Below, one piece after another: positions 46,298 through 59,200 of a stretch of 64,000 bases of DNA. The notes below the pieces were generated by a model. That model worked only from the letters and a program-made list of their open reading frames with translations. It did not search any database and was not told the DNA's origin. Both the position numbers and the translations under genes were made by a program. Origin of the DNA: Immersiella caudata (Eukaryota > Ascomycota > Sordariomycetes > Sordariales > Lasiosphaeriaceae); contig JAULSU010000006.1 of assembly GCA_030512335.1 (NCBI GenBank), positions 2,728,001 through 2,792,000 on the forward strand, read 5' to 3'. Every line of letters begins with the position of its first letter. The stretch's first letter is position 1.

Positions 46298-46660
46298 GGG
46301 TCAGAAGACCTGAGGTATCAAGCGGTATGGGACTGGTCCTCAGATGTGCAAGCTCGGGCCAAAAAGGGGTCAGAGAAGACCCATCAAGCACGTCCACGCA
46401 CGGCTTTCCTGATGCGGCGCGACATCTCAGTTGCATTGCTGAGTTGCAGCTGGCGGAATATAGCCGCGATGGCCTTTGCCTTGGCTGGAGCATCCATCAT
46501 TGCACACAACGGTGTTGTGACCCCTTTGCAAACCCGAACGCTCAAGCACAGCCGTCACTTGGCATCACTCATTACTGCAGACACCTTTCCGTCCATTTTA
46601 TCCCACTATGTCACCCCGTGGCCCATTTTCTCTATCATATCAGAAGTCCCGGTTACAGCC
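46298..46660. other. Convergent intergenic region, LAS1 / LYS9
   Basis: 363 bp between two stop codons. ORF 46267-46689 overlaps both ends and is a shadow. No gene is seen. Confidence 0.6.
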
Positions 46661-48201
46661 CTACGAGATGGTTTTCTCGACCATGGTAATGCCATACTTC
46701 TCCTTCAACTCGTCCATCAACGACTTGGTGATGGAAGTGCTCATGGGCGCCAGAATGCCCTTGGCAGAGATGGTTCCCGCAAGTACCTGCTTGACAGCCA
46801 CGCCGCAAGGCACACCCACAAGCTTCGCCATGGCAGAGTAGCCCTTGGGGTCGCCATACTCGCAGAGAGTCGAAGTGCGGGTCTCGCGCGATCCATCAGC
46901 GTGCTCGATCTCAAACTTGTGCTGCAGCATAACAAAGTCACGCTCACCCTCCTCAAACTCCATCTTGCGCTCAAGGGTTGCGCACAGTGTGTCGAGAGGG
47001 TTGCCCTTCGGGGTGATGGGCTCGTCGGAGAAGAGGCCGATCCAGCGCAGGCCGCCGAGGATGCGCTTCTGGTCCTCGGGGGACTCAAAGGTGGCCTTGG
47101 ACAGGATGGCGGCCTCGAGGTCAGTAGCACTGCTGGAGGCAGCACCTACGATGGCCTTGGTGGCCTCCTTCCAGGGGCCGGGCTTGGTGAGCTCCTCGCG
47201 CACGTCGTCCTCGAGGAAGCCAATGTCGACGAGCACCTTGATGAACTGCGGGAAGCCTTGGTACCGCAGGGTGCCGCGGATGATGCTCTGCGCCTCGGGG
47301 ATGTTGTAGCGCTCCTTGTAGGGGGTGGAGTCGCGGTTGGGGTAGGCAACGAAGGCATATCCAGGGTAAATAAAGTAAGGCTTGGCCATCTTCATGAGAT
47401 CCTTGCCGGCAACCTCGACAATCTTGCCGTCCTGCCACCACTTGCCGGCGTTGCGGAGGGCGAGGAGCACGCCGCGCGATGACCAGGAGAACTTGTAGCC
47501 CAGCGGGTTGTCCGAGTCCTCGGGCGCCGGGAGACCGCCGCAGTAGGAGAGGAAGCTGAGGATCTTGCCGCCTGCCTGGTGGACCTCGTCGATGGTCTTG
47601 ATGGCGTAGAGGTGGTCGATACCCCTGAAGCTCTCAGTCAGCAGCATTCCACCACGAAGTCGAAGGGGCCTTACGGGTCGAGACCGATCTCGTTCATGAC
47701 GGTGATGCCAGCAGCCTTGGCCTCCTCATCCAGCTCGAGCATGGCAGGTGAGACGTAGCTCGTGGTGACGACATTCTTCTTGTTGCGGATGGCTGACTTG
47801 ATAATGGTGGCGTGGAAGGTGTACGGTATCAGGCTGATGACGAGATCGTGCTTGGCAACCTCAGCGTCGAGTGCCTTGTCGTCTGTCACGTCGAGCGAGA
47901 TGGGGTGAGCATTCTTGACCCCCTCAGAGAGCTTCTGAGCGCTGGCGAGGGTGCGGCAGGCTATGTCGGGTTGTGTGTCAGACCAATCCCAACCGTTCGG
48001 CACCACGGTCACACGCACCGACAGTCACGGGGATCCCAGCATCGCTGAGGATGTCAAGCGTCGGCCGGGTCACGAAGCCCGCTCCGAGCATAAGCACCTT
48101 GCTGATTGAGGGGTGAGTCAACAAGCGTCCCCTTTCTTGGTGACCTCCTCGCGGGTAAACCACAGCTGGGGAAGGTGGGGTACCTACTGTTGGGAAGACA
48201 T
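46661..48201 (-). CDS. lys9: Saccharopine dehydrogenase (NADP+, L-glutamate-forming)
   Basis: Four exons: 48201-48188, 48101-48019, 47960-47675, 47624-46661, with introns of 86, 58 and 50 nt, giving 448 aa, the expected length. It condenses alpha-aminoadipate semialdehyde with glutamate to saccharopine, the penultimate step of the fungal alpha-aminoadipate lysine pathway. The N-terminal Rossmann motif is 'KVLMLGAGFVTRPTLD', split from the start Met by the first intron. 'HDLVISLIPYTFHATI', 'MNEIGLDPGIDH', 'SYCGGLPAPE' and 'KFSWSSRGVLLALRN' are family motifs for cofactor and substrate binding. The first exon carries only 14 nt ('MSSQ' plus two bases). It was chosen because it is the only nearby ATG that splices in frame to the Rossmann strand. 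A Gcn4/CPC-1-type TGAGTCA lies in intron 1. Confidence 0.94.
48114..48120. promoter_or_regulatory. CPC-1/Gcn4-like site TGA(G/C)TCA in lys9 intron 1
   Basis: The heptamer tgagtca (tgactca on the coding strand) is the perfect core site of the general amino acid control factor, found here in a lysine-biosynthesis gene. It is only about 12 nt before the 3' splice site, so the ttgac inside it could instead be the splicing branch point. Confidence 0.35.
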
Positions 48202-49049
48202 GTTGCAGGGTACTGTGTAAGACAAGCACTTTGAAAGCTTGTTTTATTTGGATACTCTGGTGTTGCTTCTTGCAAAAACCCAATACTGACGGTTTGGATT
48301 GCCGTGATTCTTCGGCACCAATGTCCGATAACGGCCCAAAGGTTTTCCCTTTCTGATGGCAACTTGATTTGATGCGGGGAGCTGCGTGGCGGGGTTGCTC
48401 TCTGGCGAGGGGCATCATCGAGCTCCCCACTTTTGATGCACCGGCCAATCACCGGCAGCTTTCCATCCCATCTTCGGAGGTCGTTTGGTTTCGTTTCAAG
48501 AAGCTGTTAGACTGGAGTATGAATATCCCATCCTCTCATTGAGACAAGCTTATATCAGGGTCGCCTCATAGATGTCTCCAAAGAAAATGCTGGACCTTGA
48601 ACCGCTCCGAAGAGGTGCCGGCTGTGGATGATTGCTGTCTTGGGGTGTAGAAGATGTCGCCTGATTGGTCGAAATTTGGAAACAACAATCCTGCTTACTC
48701 ACCCCTGAGTGTCGCCGAGACTTCATCATTCCAGAATTTGTGAACAAGGAGTGTAGCAACTTCAATACCAAGGTGTTGGATTTTCACCGACGGACCAAGT
48801 TGTGATCGTAACCCTGTCTAATTAAGCTATGGGTCATCAACTTGTGCTTAATATGCTCGACGTAGAGCCGCAATGCAGGCGTGTCGTGATGCCCAAAACC
48901 CTAAACTCCAATAACCAGACCTCCCGGGTATCCCAATGCGTGTTTCCGCCTTATCCGGTTCCAGTCCGAAGCCCAGTTGCCCGTTGTTCTAACCCGCTAT
49001 TCCCATGCAAATTCGTACAGATCATCATACACGAGCCCCTTTGGGCTAA
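48202..49049. promoter_or_regulatory. lys9 promoter region
   Basis: 848 bp between the lys9 start and the stop of the next minus-strand gene. No gene is seen. ORFs 48054-48452 and 48829-49251 are shadows. No further perfect TGACTCA was found in this stretch. Confidence 0.5.
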
Positions 49050-50222
49050 TTATTCTTGGTCTTCCCCTTCCGCGTCTTCTTCCTCGTCCTCATCGTCACT
49101 TGCCGGAGGCTCCCATGCATCCTCGAGCTTCAAGCCCTTGCCCGTCTTCTCGGGTTGTGTTGCGGAGCCACCCAGGAGCGAGAAAACCGTAGACCGGTGG
49201 AAGTCCACCGCCAAATCGCGCTCCGGGGCGTCGTATAGTCCCATACCGTAGAGAATCTCACCATCCGACTCGTCATCGTCAAGCGGCTCGTAAGGAATCG
49301 CCTCCTCCTCGGGAGCTACCTTGGGAGGGGCTGTTGTTTCAATTTTCTGAAGTGGCTGATGGTGCATGACGAAGTCTTCAGGCGTGGGGGGAGCGGCGTA
49401 TCTGTCAAAGCCCTGCGCAGCGAATGCGTCCCAATCAAGAGCACCTCCAGCAGTCGTGGGTAACCTCGGTGCGGGTAGATATGGCAGTTCCGAGGACGAC
49501 GACGACGAGGACGTGGTTCCGGCGCTGTAGCTCGGGCTCTGGTTGGGCTGATAGGTAGGAATTTGGTGCTGTTGCTGTTGTTGAGGTTGCAGTTGCAGCT
49601 GTGTCTGAGGCTGAGATTGTGCGTGAAGGGGGCGGGTGGAGGGCGAGTAGTACTGCTGAGTATTGATAGTCGAGTAAGGGAGAGCAAGAGGCGAAAAGGC
49701 CGAGGGTGAGTTGTACGCAGAATACGCCGTCGGGGTAGGAGGGAACTGCTGAAAGCTCGAGAGCTGGTCGGCGTCGTACGCCGGGAAGTTGCAAGGTGCC
49801 GCACACTGCTGTTGGTAGTGTTGCTGGGGAATCTGGAGCGATGACGGATGCCAGCTCACTGGCCTGGCTGTCCTCTTTTCTGGCTCGTACAGCGGCTCGC
49901 AGTTCAACTCGTACATCGGAGTAGGTAGATAGCCGGCGTCGACGGGTTGCAGGTGTGGCCGTTGTTGACCCTCTCCTACCAATGTTCTCCTTCTCGACTG
50001 CATGATATTGGATCGGGGGCTGTTGTTGGCACTACCAGGTTTGACTATCCTCATGGCGTTTCCTATCCTCTGACTGCCGGACCCTCTGGAGAGCCGCCTC
50101 GAGTTGTTCGCCGCGGCGAGTTGCCTGGAAAGCTCGTCAAGCATCGCGTCGTTGGCGTAGCCGGCGTTAGGAAGGTGGGAAACACCAACCATGTGGTTGG
50201 CGTTGAGCATGGAGGGCATCAT
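49050..50222 (-). CDS. Conserved-looking Q-rich, acidic-tailed protein of unknown function
   Basis: The open frame extends upstream to 50438, but I place the start at the Met pair at 50222 ('MMPSMLNANHMVGVSH'). The preceding 72 codons read like untranslated leader, with an odd hydrophobic stretch. The result is 390 aa. An N-terminal helix 'DAMLDELSRQLAAANNSRRL' and basic residues precede a long Gln/Pro/Tyr/Ser-rich middle, with polyQ near 'LQPQQQQQHQ' and a run of serines. The C-terminus has ordered-looking acidic motifs 'DGEILYGMGLYDAPERDL' and 'GKGLKLEDAWEPPASDDE', then a Glu/Asp tail. No DNA-binding domain is visible. It could be a nuclear adaptor or co-regulator, which is inference from composition. 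A 9-kb gene-free block lies upstream. Confidence 0.75.
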   Translation of the reverse strand: MMPSMLNANHMVGVSHLPNAGYANDAMLDELSRQLAAANNSRRLSRGSGSQRIGNAMRIVKPGSANNSPRSNIMQSRRRTLVGEGQQRPHLQPVDAGYLPTPMYELNCEPLYEPEKRTARPVSWHPSSLQIPQQHYQQQCAAPCNFPAYDADQLSSFQQFPPTPTAYSAYNSPSAFSPLALPYSTINTQQYYSPSTRPLHAQSQPQTQLQLQPQQQQQHQIPTYQPNQSPSYSAGTTSSSSSSSELPYLPAPRLPTTAGGALDWDAFAAQGFDRYAAPPTPEDFVMHHQPLQKIETTAPPKVAPEEEAIPYEPLDDDESDGEILYGMGLYDAPERDLAVDFHRSTVFSLLGGSATQPEKTGKGLKLEDAWEPPASDDEDEEEDAEGEDQE

Positions 50223-53200
50223 CGTTGATGAGAGCGAGCCACTACGGCTCGAGACTGCAACAGGAGGATGACAGAATGGGCGTGGTAACGATAGGTCTTG
50301 GTCGATGAGTATCAAGAAAGGAGGTTGAAGGGGAAGGGCGGGTAGGCAAATAAGTAGGAGGGTATGTATGGGGAGGAGTGTGTGTATGCAACCCCGAGAA
50401 GGGTTGGTAGTAGCAGAGTAGCAGGCTGAAGAAGACAATGCCCTAGGTTAAGGGATGATGGGACACGGGATATGGGGACGGAAAGAAAATAATCAAACCT
50501 AGTTCAGGAAGCCGATCTGGGCCATGCCGGCGTGGAGAGGGAGACAATAATGGGAGAGCGACCAGGCCGCTCTGGCATGCTTGTGTGTGTGGATGCGTGA
50601 CAACGGAGCTTGCCCATGACTTTGGCTCTGATGGCCTGCGTCATGTGTGCGCGCAGGGGTGGTTCAGCCTGCCTGACCTTGGAGGGTCAGAAAGGGTTTC
50701 GGCCTCTCTAGTTTAGCTGCAAGGCCGGACGTGGTATGGATGGGCGCGAGAAAAGGTGTTGGTGAGAAACGGTCCGGACAGGGTTGCAGGGGAGAGAGGG
50801 AAATCCAAACCACATTCCTGATGCCCGCCGTCGACTGTGGATTGTGGACCGTGGACCGAGGACCGTGGACCGTGTGGTATGGGGCCGTGGCTGCTTGTCT
50901 GGTTGTGTGTCGGGGTAAGGTACCGCAGGTTGGAGGGCGGTCAAGCGGAGCAATCAGGCGGAGGGGGAGCAACTTTGCCTTAGTTTGGCGCAGTGCGAGA
51001 GTGCCCATCTCGGCCACCATCATCAATCATCCATGTACCTGCTAGAGTAGGGTAGGGTACGAAGCACAGGGCCCCGTGCTGCGCGAGACAAGGTGTGTGC
51101 GAGGTACAACACCTTGTGCCAGTTGGTCCCTTCCAAGAGCCGTCCTGGTCCATATGTTGCGGGGCGGCTGAGCCTGGAGCGTGTGAGCAGCCCAGCAGCA
51201 GGCGCAACAACGAAACCTTCATGTTTTCAGTACGTACCCGCTCGGGTCGGCTTCGGTGGGCACCCGGGATGATGTGGAAAAGATTGGATGGGGGAAAGTT
51301 TAGGCCTCCTGCCAACGAGCCAGCCTGCAATGGGGCTAGATTGATGCTAGAATTGCCAAGGTAGCGCGCTATTATTGACCCGTGGGAAGAGGGACGCACC
51401 GGAGAGAGGGGGCCTGCATGCGCCGCTGGGACGCTGGGTCGACGCTGTAGGGTTAGGGCGAGGGAAAGGGGAAGGCCAGGCCGTTCGGTACCAGGGACGG
51501 ATTGGAAATAATGGCGCCCCTTGATTGGTGCCGCCCGTGGTTGTCGTTGCGAGTCGTGGGGCGCGCCTGGCGGTCATAGGTACCTTCGCACACGGTGGAG
51601 ACGTCGTGTGGAGGTGGGAAGTGGGCCGCCGAGGGTGTTGAGTGGCAGGGGTGGAAGGTGCGGGCGGCTTCCATGGTCCCACGCGCATGTCCGCCATCTC
51701 TGTCGACCGGGGCATCGCCCCTGCACAAGGCGAGATAGGTGACGAGGGTTTCTGAGGATGGACAGGTCGGGGTGTGTGGGAGGCAATTCCGAGACCTCTC
51801 TTGGGCGGGTTTCTGTCAAGGCTTCTGAGATCGACCAGGGTCACCTCAAGCGAACACACACCCCCTTCCCGCGCACCCCTCCCTCAGCGCTCACCCGTCT
51901 CAGACGGGCACCCCCGGCTACGGAGGAGCGAGGTCGAGCAGTGCAAAAGGGGCGTGGGCGGAGGGACGAAGCAGGCCTGTTTCGAGCGGTTCCACGGACG
52001 GCGCGGCTCAAGATTGGTCGGCAGCGACAGAGGACAGACACCGTGAGGCAGACGCAGGCAGTGAGTTTCGATGGCCTCTCCACCCTGGGACGATGTGCTT
52101 TCGTTTATCCATCCCGGGGCGCGGCCAAACACCACGGCACCGCCGGGTCCTGGCCGCTGCACCAAGTGCTGGCTTGGAGCAGACTGGCATGGCGACCTCG
52201 AACGATGTCCATGGAGCGATGGACCCATCGGGCGTTGGAGCTGCGGACACGAGACGCCATCGCCCGCAGCACGCTGGCGATCTCGTCAGCTTGCTTCCAA
52301 TTTGCGCATCCGCTCCACGGAGTCGTTTGCTGTCGGATAGTGGCTAGCGAGGGTGCATTTGTCGCCCCTCAACAAGCGCAGAGTCAGAGCCGCGCATGGA
52401 TGGCAAGGGAACGCAAAAAGAGTGTGAGTACGCTGCGTGCATCTTTCACAGTCAGCAGTCAAGCACAATTTGAGGCTTGAGCTAGGTTGATGCAGGATCC
52501 CGTGGCGTTGTCGTCCCGAGTTCCGTTTGCGGTTGGTTGTGGAGGATGCAAATTCGACTATGTGAGAGCAAAAGAGCTAAAGCAAAGCGTGCAAGCGCAG
52601 AGATTTGCCTTGTGGCTCTCGCAGCTCACAAAAAGCAGGGAACTGAGCGCCTGCGACGGGGGGCAGCAAAGCAGGCGGGTGACCGGAAAGGTCTCTGCGA
52701 ATAGCAGGTTGTGGAGACCCTTGTTTCGCTCTGGTGCTCTACGCTTCGCCCAGAAACAAAAGTGCGCAACCAGCGAGTGATGCTTCTGGTGTCTGCTTGG
52801 AGAGCTTCCTCATCATGTGATGGCCCCGGGGTGATGCGAAAAGCCTGGAAACGGAGCGAGATGAGTGGGTAGACCTCTGGGGTGGTGCTGCCGCTACTGC
52901 CTTGTGGGCACACGTGTGCGGCGGACTTTCGCGCAGACCTGCTTCACGATGAGAGGTTGGTCAAGCTAGGCCCGGTGCTTGTACCTCTGACTTTAGCCCC
53001 ATCGGCACGTTACATAGCATCCCCGGCAACTGAGGAACAGGTAGTCGCTAAGTTCGGTGAGCCCAGTGCGACTGTTTCGAGTGATGGGCCATTGTTGCAG
53101 GGCTCGATCCAATGCTGATGAGTGCGCAGACGGCGAACGCGGCAGGACGGCGACCACTGCCCACCACCCGCCAGAAGGCCACCGTAAAAGGGCCGGCCCA

Positions 53201-56200
53201 ACCTGATTTTCATCTATCGAGGCGCAAGTCAATGCGTGGTCAGGGTGGCCACTGGCAGGTGGCAGCCACTCCGCCGACCATTCATTGAAACGGCAGCCGG
53301 CGAGCCAGAGAACGGTGCATAGACTACCACGGCATGGATGCAACTCGTCGGTACGCAGCAGGCACTCCAAATAAACATCATCCTCCTGACGGAACACCCA
53401 GACTGTCCGGGGATGGCTCCGCTAAGACCTCCCTTCGGCAAGTTGGAACTTGGAGACATGTGGCTGGCCTATGGTTATTACCGTTCTGCATCAATATGTG
53501 CATCCGTCAGCCTGAGCTCTGAGGGAAGGACGAGCAACAAAGGATAAGGTACCTTTCAGCAAAGTGCCTATTCCCACACCCCTTGATGCAACAGCCCAAC
53601 AACCGACTCCAGATCGCGCAGGTTCTCTGGCTCGTGATTGGACTTGGCGGAAGGGTGGTCCTCCACTCACTCGAGGCTCAACTCTGTTTCCCCCCACCCA
53701 CCGAGCCAGCGGGCATCCCACTTTCTTCCATCCTGGTCATACATAACGGAGACATGCGCCTCATGGTTTTACCGCCTTCGGCGTGGAGCGCGCACAAGAC
53801 ACTCGTCACCCTGCGACGCGCCATGCCGCTACTTTACTTTCATCCTTGGTCCTAATTGAGATAGCGCACTACGCACTATTACTCGCACCCGTGAGGTTGC
53901 ACATCCCGGCGCCCTGTCCGACAATACTTCTAATGCTTCACGAGAACAGCGACGGCAAAACAGCCAGTGCAAGCCGAAGCCGAGCTGACTGGGCCGTCGC
54001 CGATCCTCTTCCCTCTGGCAACCACCACGGACCACACGGTGCCGCGACGTACTCTCTGCGAGAGCGTGGCATCACACCCGACCACTCCAGGCGGGAATTC
54101 CAGATCGCCCAAACGTCCATCGGGTAATCAAATGTGGAAACCTAACCGAAAATACCAAGGGACCACAGGGGGCTACGCAGGCTGCGTAGTGGCGTCGTTT
54201 GCTCGCCGGGACTAGTTCATAGTACTATTTTCAGGATCCTAGCCCGGCCGTCTTACTCGTCGCTGAGTCCACGCATCCTACGCACCGCATGAGAAGTGCT
54301 GGAATTCGCTATTCGCACAAACTCGCAAGTCGCAACCGCAACCGCGGTCCGCGCTGGACCAAAGGCCAAGGATTGGGGTCTCAGCCCAGCTTCCAACCCG
54401 GTGACCCACAAGTTCAAACTGATTGGAAGGCTCTGGAGGCCCCGATCACGGCAATGCGAATGCATCAGAAGGGATTGGACACTGATCACCGCTTTTCCCC
54501 AGGCGCTGGCACGGGTGTTCAGTTTGTGACATGCGCCAATCCAACGACTCCAATATGTGTGGTCCTGACACGGGCTTGCGAAGTTGCAGGCGACAATGAT
54601 TGTTGATCAGCACACATCCTTGATCACGGCGAAACCTCGATTGATACTCCACGATACGAAGGGGCAGGCCGCGGCGTGGCATGCATGATGTACCAGTACG
54701 GCTCCTCCGGTGCCGGGTGCCGTGCGTGCTGTGTACTAGCCACCTGAGAGTCCCGCTCTCGACGAGGGGTCGTTTGTACCGCTGGTGGCTGAGTCGTAGC
54801 AACTATAACCAGTGCCACTCAGACACGCGAACGGGGTCTTGAAATGTATACTTTAAATGTAGCGCACATAGTGGGCTGTGGATTTGCTGGATGCACACAA
54901 AACAGCGAGCCATCAGCCGCCGGCCCGGATATTGCGAATGTGTTCTGGAAGACAACATCACACTGGACATTGAAGGGTCACCCGAGTGGATCCGCCTTGG
55001 GAGATGATGGGAGACGGCATCGCGAGGCGCCTCGCGGTCCTGTTGGTCGTCCGACCTTCGCCGTGTCAACCAGCTAGATAGGAGCCTTCGGTGAAGACGG
55101 GCGCCAGAGCCGAGCGAGCAGGCGTCCCACCGGCCCCCGTGAACGGGGACGCAGGAAATCGCGGAGACAGCAAATCACCGATCTGGCCGGCAGGTCATCT
55201 TCTTGACGGGCCAGCAGTGACAGGCTCCAAAAAGGGGACTCCCGACCAGTGCCACCGCAATTCCACTGCCATGGGTCTTTAGGGCGACAGGGGCCAGGGG
55301 ACACAGGGGTTCCAGCCTCCTGCTGGGCTGGCGAGCACGGGCCGCGGGATGAGTCGCGCTTCGAACTGGTGGCCCACATCGAAAAAGCAAAGACCACACA
55401 AGACGTTGGGTGGCGTCCGTGAATTTTCCATAATCCCTGTCCCGCAGGAGCCATCAACAGCGTCGCGTCTGATTGGGCGGGACCAATACCGAAGAAGCTC
55501 CTCTTTTTGCTTGGTTCTTGCATCCTGTCACCCATCATTATCACACACCACGACGCAGCACTGAAATCCCACCCGCCCGCCCGCCCGCCAACGAAAAGGG
55601 GAAAAAAAAGCCCCATGTTCGCGTTGAAACCCCTCGTTTGGCCATGCATGCACACCCACCTCTCTCCGCGAGATGCCGTTTCAACGCCACCATGCCCCGT
55701 CGTCTTGTCCTGTTGTTTTGGACTGTCATTGCGGCTTCCCGAGCCCTTCCCGTGACTCTTCTACAGAGCTGAAGGTTTGTTGGGGACCGTCGCCGGAGCC
55801 AGCATCGTCAGACGCATACCCCCGACACCGGAAACAGCGGCAGAGAATAGAATCTCACTGTGCGTTTTGCCCACCTTCATGGTCGCCAGCCGAGCTGGAA
55901 CAAAACTTTCCATCGAATGGCAACCAGCGGATCAAAGTCTCGGGCACCAGTTGGTGGGTTTATTTCCACGTTCCGAGGCAGAAAACGAAGGGAAAAAAAC
56001 ACAATGCGGACATCATGACTAGTCTGGCGGCAAGCCCACAATGATGCGCGCACCAAGCCCAGAGATCCGCCTCGTCAGCTTTTGGGGCATCGGCATCGCA
56101 TCACGGTCTCGAACGCGCACGCGCTCACACCCACACACACACACCCAAGAGCTGCAAGGCGCCTGGTCAGCTTTGTTGCATGCTGCGTTGGGCTGCGCGT

Positions 56201-59200
56201 AGCGCAGCGCAGAGACCGTGAGTCGCTCAAGACAATCGAGCTTCCAGGTTCGGGTTCGTCGTCGCTGGGCCGCAGCCCAGGCCTGGGGTCGCTGAGATGA
56301 TCCTTTGGGGGAGGATGGGGATCTGGCTTGCGACTGGCCCACTTCTGAGCGCAGCCAGATACGACCCATCTCTCGACAGATCACCATCAAAAGTCCAACT
56401 GCGTCAAAGGCCAAGTGGGCTGAGCCGAGAGGTCTTCCTTAGCCGCCATGACTTCCGGCGGTGCCTATCGCCGCCCAGTAGGTACACCGACGACAACGCG
56501 CTGCGGAGTCCTGGGTACCGTGTACACTACGACACCACTCCGTCATCTGGGGGCACACTTTCGCTGAAACCCACCCTCCATCCAACAAAGCCGTGCGATA
56601 GTTTGTTAGCGACTAACAACCTCCGAGGTTCAACGCAGTAACCCGCTGGCTACAGCGAGCGCCCGAAGGCCGACTGGGCGCTTGATTCTGCGCAGCCACG
56701 CCACTTTCACAATAACTCGGCAACTTTGGGACGCACACACATCAAGAGGCTCCCACCGGGTGAACAAGATTACCTCACTTCTGCTATTTCAACTCCGGCC
56801 GGTGCATCAGCATCTTCCAGATGTCTGCATCACACAATGTTTAGTGTTTCCTTTTTTTTTTGGTCATCATCACACCTGGGCGACCTGACACGGGCACGGT
56901 GAAAAACTGCAGCTGCAAGCGCGAAATAATAGCAAGGCCCTCGACACCCTGAGCTGATCCGAGGCATGGGTGGGCTTTGCGGTCCGTGGAGTCACAGTTT
57001 GGTTTGATGGAATCGAAGATCTTCAATGCTGGGGTCCGTTTTGCATCTTTTTTTTTTTGTTCCTTGAAGAGGTGAGACCAGACAGGTTGGGAAAGTGGAA
57101 ACCCCTATGAAAACGCCAAAGCACACGGCCGCGGTGACAACGGAGAGGCCCTTTTTGCGGTGGGGGTCTGTGGACTTGCTGACTGGCAGCTCGCAATTAC
57201 GGCAGGGGAAAACGCTCAATTTCCATTTCCATCCTGGGGCGCTCCCCCGTCCAAGAACAATCTAGGGCCGTGCCACCCAGTGCAGGACGGGGCAAGTTGT
57301 TTTTATCTACCACGTAGCTGTCACGGCAGAGTCGTAGTGCCGTTCTCTCTTGCAACAGGCCGCCCTAGCTTTGGCGTAGCACACGCCATCTCCGGTGGGC
57401 TTCAGGCGGGCTTGCCGCAACGCAGCACAGGCGACCCGCTGGCCCATCAGGGGATGGAGGGTTCCTGTTCCATTTCACTTGCTGCGACACGGGGCAGGAA
57501 TCTGGTAGATTGGGGTCCGCGCAATTCCCGTTCCTCATCGGCTCCGCTGAGCCTGATCGGAATTGAGGCTACCAGCAGAACTAGACGCCGCCCAGCCTCG
57601 CTACGCGATACGGGTGAGTGGGCACGAGCTGGATTATGAGCTGGACTATGAGGTGCTTCACCGTATCGTTCCTGCACCCTTTTCCAGCCGGGCTCCAAGC
57701 CGGATTTCCCATCTACCTAACATCGGCACTCTGCAAGCGACTCTCCGAATGGCCTTCCAAACTTCGACATCACGCCAACACCCAGACAACAGGGGTCCTT
57801 CTGTCTCTGGGGCTGTCCGTCTCTTCCACATTACGGTGCAGATGAAACCCCTTTCTTCCAGCGCAGCTTCTGCCTGCCGACCCTTTCGAAGAGGGGTGAC
57901 CCCGTCATCTCATGTCGGAACATCAGCTTATTCCATATGCGCCCACTCTCTCTCAACCTCGATGTACTCTCGAGCCCGTCAACCGCACGACGTTCCACGG
58001 CACGCGTGTCAACTTGGCCACCCAGGTACGGAGCTCTGTTGGGAGGCTCGCCGCCAATCGCCAGTTCCTGCCGGCTCGACCTGATGCGGGCTGCTCGGCT
58101 GCAAACCGCTCCTCTGTCCGACCCCGGGGTATGTACGTCACACTTTCCGCGCGCTGTTGCTGTTCGTCCCCGTCCCATGCAAAAGGGTCGGGTGCATCTC
58201 GCCCACGCGTGGCACAGGAAACGCCCAAGGTGCCAGGACACACATGCTGGACCGCTCATGCGCCGATGTTGTCCAAAAAGAAAAAGACATGAGAAGCGTT
58301 GAGAGGGGATGCATCACGACCCTTTCGCCGATCGGCGCGCACCCAATCCGGCAGACGGGTGCTTCAGCCCGCAGTTCATGTCTCCTTGACGGGGTGCAAA
58401 GCCGAGGCGCTTCCGCTCCTCGCCGCATGCCACCTTCTCAACAGGTCCATCCCTGATCAACAGATCGCGCTTGCCATCACGCACGTTGGCCAGGCGCTCA
58501 AGTTGCTGTCAGTTGCCGTCCGTCAGAAACCTAACCGCCCCTGGCTCGCCGGGTCTCTCCTCCGGGGCGCTGAGTCTTCATATCGGCATGAGGTTATGGT
58601 TCCACCGCGATCGAGCCGGCACTGATTGTACCCTCGAGCAATTTTCCATCTTGGACGTGTTTCGCTTGCTGGCCTTATTCGGCGATGGCGATGTCTTAAT
58701 TTGGCTGGTCCGGTTGCCTTGATTCACCTGCTGTTTGACTTTACAGGCTAAACCAAGCGCTCACCTGGGCAGGCTGGCGCTGCAAGGCGCGAGTTGGGCT
58801 CTGCTGCCCTTGTCCTGCAGGAGTTGGAGAAAAGAGGAGCTGGCCATCAGTCTCAGTCACCTCGCCCGAATCCCTCGGCCGCATGCACGAAAGGGGGTGC
58901 CTCCAGGGTGCATTCCTGTCCAGCGCATCTTGAACGACAACCTCACTCTGATGCAACGCCGCCGTGCCATTGGCCGTCTCTCAGAGGTCCCCTTTCCACA
59001 GAGTCCCCTGCCCCATCTCATCGGCATCGGCCTGCTCTGCTCCAGCCGGCGGGTCGCTTCACTTTTCACTCTTCCACACGGTTCACCGCTCCTTCGCTGC
59101 GCTATAGTAGCTATTATCCACTATATTCTGCTCACGCAACAGCCCAGAGTGCATCCATCTCTGACGGCTTGTCCTCGGCTCAGGCTGGCTTGCGTCCCTT

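Noticed and set aside
46346..47482. 378-codon plus-strand ORF opposite lys9
   Set aside because: Shadow of the conserved saccharopine dehydrogenase exon on the minus strand.
50223..50438. N-terminal extension of the Q-rich protein to 50438
   Set aside because: The hydrophobic stretch does not fit a Q-rich soluble protein. The 'MMPSMLNANHMVG' start is more natural, and the extension is probably 5' UTR.
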